The notes under the pieces: generated by a model
Databases searched by the model: none
What the model saw: only the letters and a program-made list of their open reading frames with translations
What the model was told of the DNA's origin: nothing
Origin: an uncultured Rhodobacterales bacterium
Lineage (GTDB): Bacteria > Pseudomonadota > Alphaproteobacteria > Rhodobacterales > Rhodobacteraceae
Direction: 5' to 3'
NCBI GenBank assembly: GCA_937901055.1
Contig: CALCGO010000061.1
Coordinates: 1 to 7,901, forward strand
DNA length: 7,901 nucleotides
Program-made: the position numbers and the translations under genes
Part shown: positions 6,705 through 7,901 of the stretch, piece by piece
Numbering within the stretch: the stretch's first letter is position 1
How the letters are laid out: the number at the start of each line of letters is the position of its first letter

Positions 6705-7700
6705 ATGCCACAAGTCATTGAACTTAAATCTGTGTGTCGCAGCTTTGGAAAGAAGCCCGATCTGGCGGATCGTATCGCGACCGCGTTTGGGGTGAAATCC
6801 ACGGCCAAACTTTTACGGGCCGTCGACGGCGTTGATCTTGCGATCGAGCAAGGGGAAGTGCTGGGCCTTGTAGGCGAGTCCGGATGTGGGAAATCCACAC
6901 TCGGCCGGCTTGTGGCGGGTATCCTGCCGCACGACTCTGGTGATGTGCTATTCAACGGCAAGACTATGGTGGACAAGACAAGTCAAAAGACCGGCAAAGG
7001 TTTGGGTGTCCAGATGATCTTCCAGAACCCCGCTGCCGCATTGGACCCACGTCAGCGTATTCTCGATGCAATCACCGAAGCCCCCATCGCCCACGGGCTG
7101 ATCCAAAGGTCGCAGGCGCGTTCTTTCGCGATAGAGGCGCTCGATCGGGTTGGACTGCGAGAGGACGCACTTGACCGCTATCCGCATCAGTTTTCCGGAG
7201 GGCAGCGCCAGCGGATCTGCATCGCACGGGCGTTGGCGGTCAATCCCGAAGTCGTCGTCTGTGATGAATCTGTGGCGTCGCTGGATGTCTCCATTCAGGC
7301 GCAGATCATCAACCTGTTTCTTGATCTGCGCGACAGTTTGAACCTGTCGTATCTGTTCATCAGCCACGACATCAGCGTGGTCGAACATGTCTCCGATCGG
7401 ATTGCAGTAATGTATCTTGGGCAGATTGTAGAAATTGCGCGAGCCTCTGATCTTTTGGAAAACCCCCTACACCCCTATACACAGGCTTTGCTAAGCGAAG
7501 TTCCCACACTGGACCAAACCTTGTCCGAGGAACATGCACTAGAAGGAGAATTGCCTTCGCCCTTGTCGCCCCCGTCAGGCTGTAGGTTCCATCCTAGATG
7601 CCCCATCGCTATGGAAGAATGCCGGTCACTGGCACCGCGACTAGAGTCCCAGGGATCAGGTCATCGGGTCAGCTGCCTCGCTATCCGGAAGGAAATGTGA
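6705..7700 (+). CDS. ABC transporter ATP-binding protein, DppF/OppF type
   Basis: The product is 331 residues from ATG 6705. Walker A is GESGCGKS (57-64), the Q-loop is Q107, the signature is FSGGQ (163-167), Walker B is VVVCDES (183-189), the D-loop is SLD (192-194) and the switch histidine is H221. The CDES form of Walker B, in place of ADEP, is typical of the F-type partner. Between the first strand and AVDGV lies an extra segment of about 25 residues (14-38, with DLADRIATAFG), which occurs in one DppF subgroup. The C-terminal domain has four cysteines (C293, C299, C306, C324). I chose ATG 6705, one base after the upstream stop, because AAGGGG (6694-6699) precedes it by 5 bases and VIELKSV is the normal N-terminus. 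The frame is open further upstream to 6549, but that part only shadows the preceding gene. Confidence 0.94.
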   Translation: MPQVIELKSVCRSFGKKPDLADRIATAFGVKSTAKLLRAVDGVDLAIEQGEVLGLVGESGCGKSTLGRLVAGILPHDSGDVLFNGKTMVDKTSQKTGKGLGVQMIFQNPAAALDPRQRILDAITEAPIAHGLIQRSQARSFAIEALDRVGLREDALDRYPHQFSGGQRQRICIARALAVNPEVVVCDESVASLDVSIQAQIINLFLDLRDSLNLSYLFISHDISVVEHVSDRIAVMYLGQIVEIARASDLLENPLHPYTQALLSEVPTLDQTLSEEHALEGELPSPLSPPSGCRFHPRCPIAMEECRSLAPRLESQGSGHRVSCLAIRKEM

Positions 7701-7709
7701 GCGATAGTT

Positions 7710-7732
7710 TTGCCGAATGTCTCCACCGGCAA
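7710..7732 (+). other. Short inverted repeat after the last transporter gene
   Basis: TTGCCG (7710-7715) and CGGCAA (7727-7732) are exact reverse complements with an 11-base loop, starting 10 bases after the stop codon of the last ATPase. There is no following T-tract (the next bases are TCCCTTTG). It may help end or protect the operon transcript, but the stem is only 6 bp. Confidence 0.25.
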
Positions 7733-7782
7733 TCCCTTTGACGATCCAGCGGGACAATCAAATTTGACTCAGATCTGAATTC

Positions 7783-7829
7783 GGCCACGGAAAAGCCCGC
7801 TCTTCACAGATCGCGGCCATTCCGTGGCC
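7783..7829. repeat. Perfect 10-bp inverted repeat with 27-bp spacer
   Basis: GGCCACGGAA (7783-7792) is the exact reverse complement of TTCCGTGGCC (7820-7829). It lies in the 201 bp of non-coding DNA after the operon and directly before the right copy of the dispersed repeat. The loop is long and no T-tract follows, so it is not a classical terminator. It may be part of the repeat element or a protein-binding site. Confidence 0.4.
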
Positions 7830-7836
7830 TTGCAGC

Positions 7837-7895
7837 ATTCCGTACTTTGGGCTCGTAGCCGCCATTTTCTGCACCTTGCCCAAAGGTCCGCTAAG
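7837..7895. repeat. Dispersed intergenic repeat, right copy
   Basis: This is the partner of the repeat at 311-369, in the same orientation and ungapped, with about 40 of 59 bases identical. It runs to within a few bases of the window end, so the full element may extend beyond. No gene is recognisable in 7701-7901 on either strand; the only open frame on the minus strand across the repeat is about 35 codons and has no family features. Confidence 0.5.
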
Positions 7896-7901
7896 GCCTG
7901 A

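Overview
The window reads as chromosomal DNA of an alphaproteobacterium, most likely a Rhodobacteraceae/Roseobacter-type organism. This is inferred from moderate GC, protein style, ATGA-coupled transporter genes and an intergenic repeat of a type I associate with that group. No rRNA, tRNA, CRISPR array or intact insertion sequence is visible. All recognisable genes lie on the + strand.

Layout: positions 2-226 are the 3' end of a gene whose product resembles the C-terminal SIS domain of an RpiR-family regulator. Then comes about 520 bp without a convincing gene, holding one copy of a dispersed repeat and several short inverted repeats. A MarR-like winged-helix regulator (754-1212) follows. After a 122-bp gap comes a six-gene unit: a cytoplasmic alpha/beta hydrolase (1335-2168), a periplasmic family-5 substrate-binding protein (2198-3787), two Dpp/Opp-type permeases (3847-4824 and 4821-5729) and two ATPases (5726-6703 and 6705-7700). 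The last 201 bp hold inverted repeats and a second copy of the dispersed repeat in the same orientation.

How the genes work together: the binding protein captures a peptide or peptide-like (possibly glycosidic or opine-like) solute in the periplasm, the permease pair forms the channel and the two ATPases drive import. The hydrolase sits 29 bp upstream of the binding-protein gene and has no export signal, so it probably cleaves an ester, amide or similar bond in the imported compound or a breakdown product. The MarR-like protein is the obvious candidate regulator. The substrate cannot be named from sequence.

The transporter itself is a familiar type. The less ordinary points are a perfect hairpin that covers the hydrolase Shine-Dalgarno sequence and is built from a half-site occurring three times, a Gly-to-Glu change at the most conserved position of the EAA loop in the second permease, a strong stem-loop between binding protein and permease, and direct repeats bracketing the whole module. 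I did not find a clearly novel biological system.
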